Shown in pieces: positions 63,441 through 64,000 of a stretch of DNA of 64,000 nucleotides. The notes under the pieces were generated by a model. It was not told where the DNA came from. It ran no database searches and saw only the letters and a program-made list of their open reading frames with translations. The translations under genes and the position numbers were made by a program. Source of the stretch: Dromiciops gliroides (lineage: Eukaryota > Chordata > Mammalia > Microbiotheria > Microbiotheriidae); the NCBI RefSeq assembly GCF_019393635.1, contig NC_057861.1, positions 77,197,327-77,261,326 of the forward strand, written 5' to 3'. How positions within the stretch are numbered: the stretch's first letter is position 1; every line of letters begins with the position of its first letter.

Positions 63441-64000
63441 AATTTGGGGTACACCACATTTTTTTAACTGGTTCCCCAATTCTCTGCATGCCAAAGTGGC
63501 AGGGGTTTCTGAATCATCATTGATTCTTCTAATGCTGTCATAATGACCGTTATGGTAGAAAATATGGAGTTCTTTAGTGTCAACTTAGTCTGTGCCACAA
63601 ATTTGCCATAGAGGTTCATTCAACTGGTGAATGATTACATTCAGTTGGTTATGTTTGGCAAAGGCTACAATGGCGTCATTCCCAGCACACGTACCAGCTT
63701 TTTTCAAATCAGCAACATATTCTTCAAAGGGAATATCTGTTTCTATAAAAGACCTAAGGTCTTCTTTATGACTGAGCATATAATTAGCAGTTTCTTGTCT
63801 GTGTTTGAGATGGTTTTTTTGGAATGACCTTCTAACTGGTCTCTGAGGGCTCTGAAAAGACAATTTCCATCTCCTGATACATTACGGAGTTTGAGTCCCA
63901 GGGTTTGCAATTGAGTGATAATACTTGCAAATTAGAACTGTCTATTACCCCTGGACTCCGTTCGGTTTCTTTTCTCTTTAGCAGCTGGTTGAGTTTTATC
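63440..64000 (-). pseudogene. OTUD3-like intronless fragment
   Basis: The minus strand matches deubiquitinase OTUD3: [39 protein letters not shown] (the OTU catalytic-Cys motif), [45 protein letters not shown], and ELHIFYHNGHYDSIRRINDD. It spans what should be several exons with no intron, so it derives from a spliced RNA. It runs off the right edge. Similarity fades left of about 63500, and I see no poly-A tail there. It is in the same orientation as the LTR at 61498. Confidence 0.85.

Overview
This is a 64 kb stretch of a marsupial nuclear genome. The evidence is about thirty copies of the roughly 150-bp tRNA-headed marsupial CORE-SINE (WSINE1/WALLSI-like), several marsupial L1 copies, older MIR/Ther-1 and L2 remnants, and host genes split by GT-AG introns. 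I cannot tell from sequence alone whether the animal is American or Australian.

Two host genes dominate and lie tail to tail. ADCK5 (plus strand, coding exons 8496-30173) encodes a UbiB/ABC1-type atypical kinase. I could place 14 coding exons; only the first few codons (an upstream exon 1) are missing. CPSF1 (minus strand, start codon 48491 to stop 30769) encodes the 160-kDa subunit of the cleavage and polyadenylation specificity factor. All 37 coding exons could be joined in frame to 1449 residues, with a CpG-rich promoter and untranslated exon 1 near 50.28-50.7 kb. The ADCK5/CPSF1 neighbourhood is the same as at human 8q24.3. The two transcripts end only about 150 bp apart.

Region by region: 1-8.5 kb holds repeats, a truncated L1, a Y-box cold-shock pseudogene fragment and an RPS19 retrocopy. 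8.5-30.5 kb is ADCK5, with a 13.4-kb intron full of L1, a solo LTR, SINEs, a U6 fragment and a local duplication. 30.7-50.4 kb is CPSF1. 50.7-64 kb is gene-poor: an L1 with a twin-priming inversion that carries a COA3 retrocopy and a SINE, a second L1 with nested SINEs and a solo LTR, a cluster of four SINEs, an RPL12 retrocopy cut by an LTR, and an intronless OTUD3-like fragment at the right edge.

Most notable observations: (1) a SINE landed inside the ADCK5 stop codon, with an exact 17-bp target duplication, and now supplies the last codons and the stop; (2) at five places two retro-insertions in the same orientation sit back to back and share one target sequence, which is then present two or three times; (3) the OTUD3-like fragment lies in the same orientation as an adjacent LTR that splits RPL12, so it may lie inside a provirus. 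I saw no wholly new gene system.
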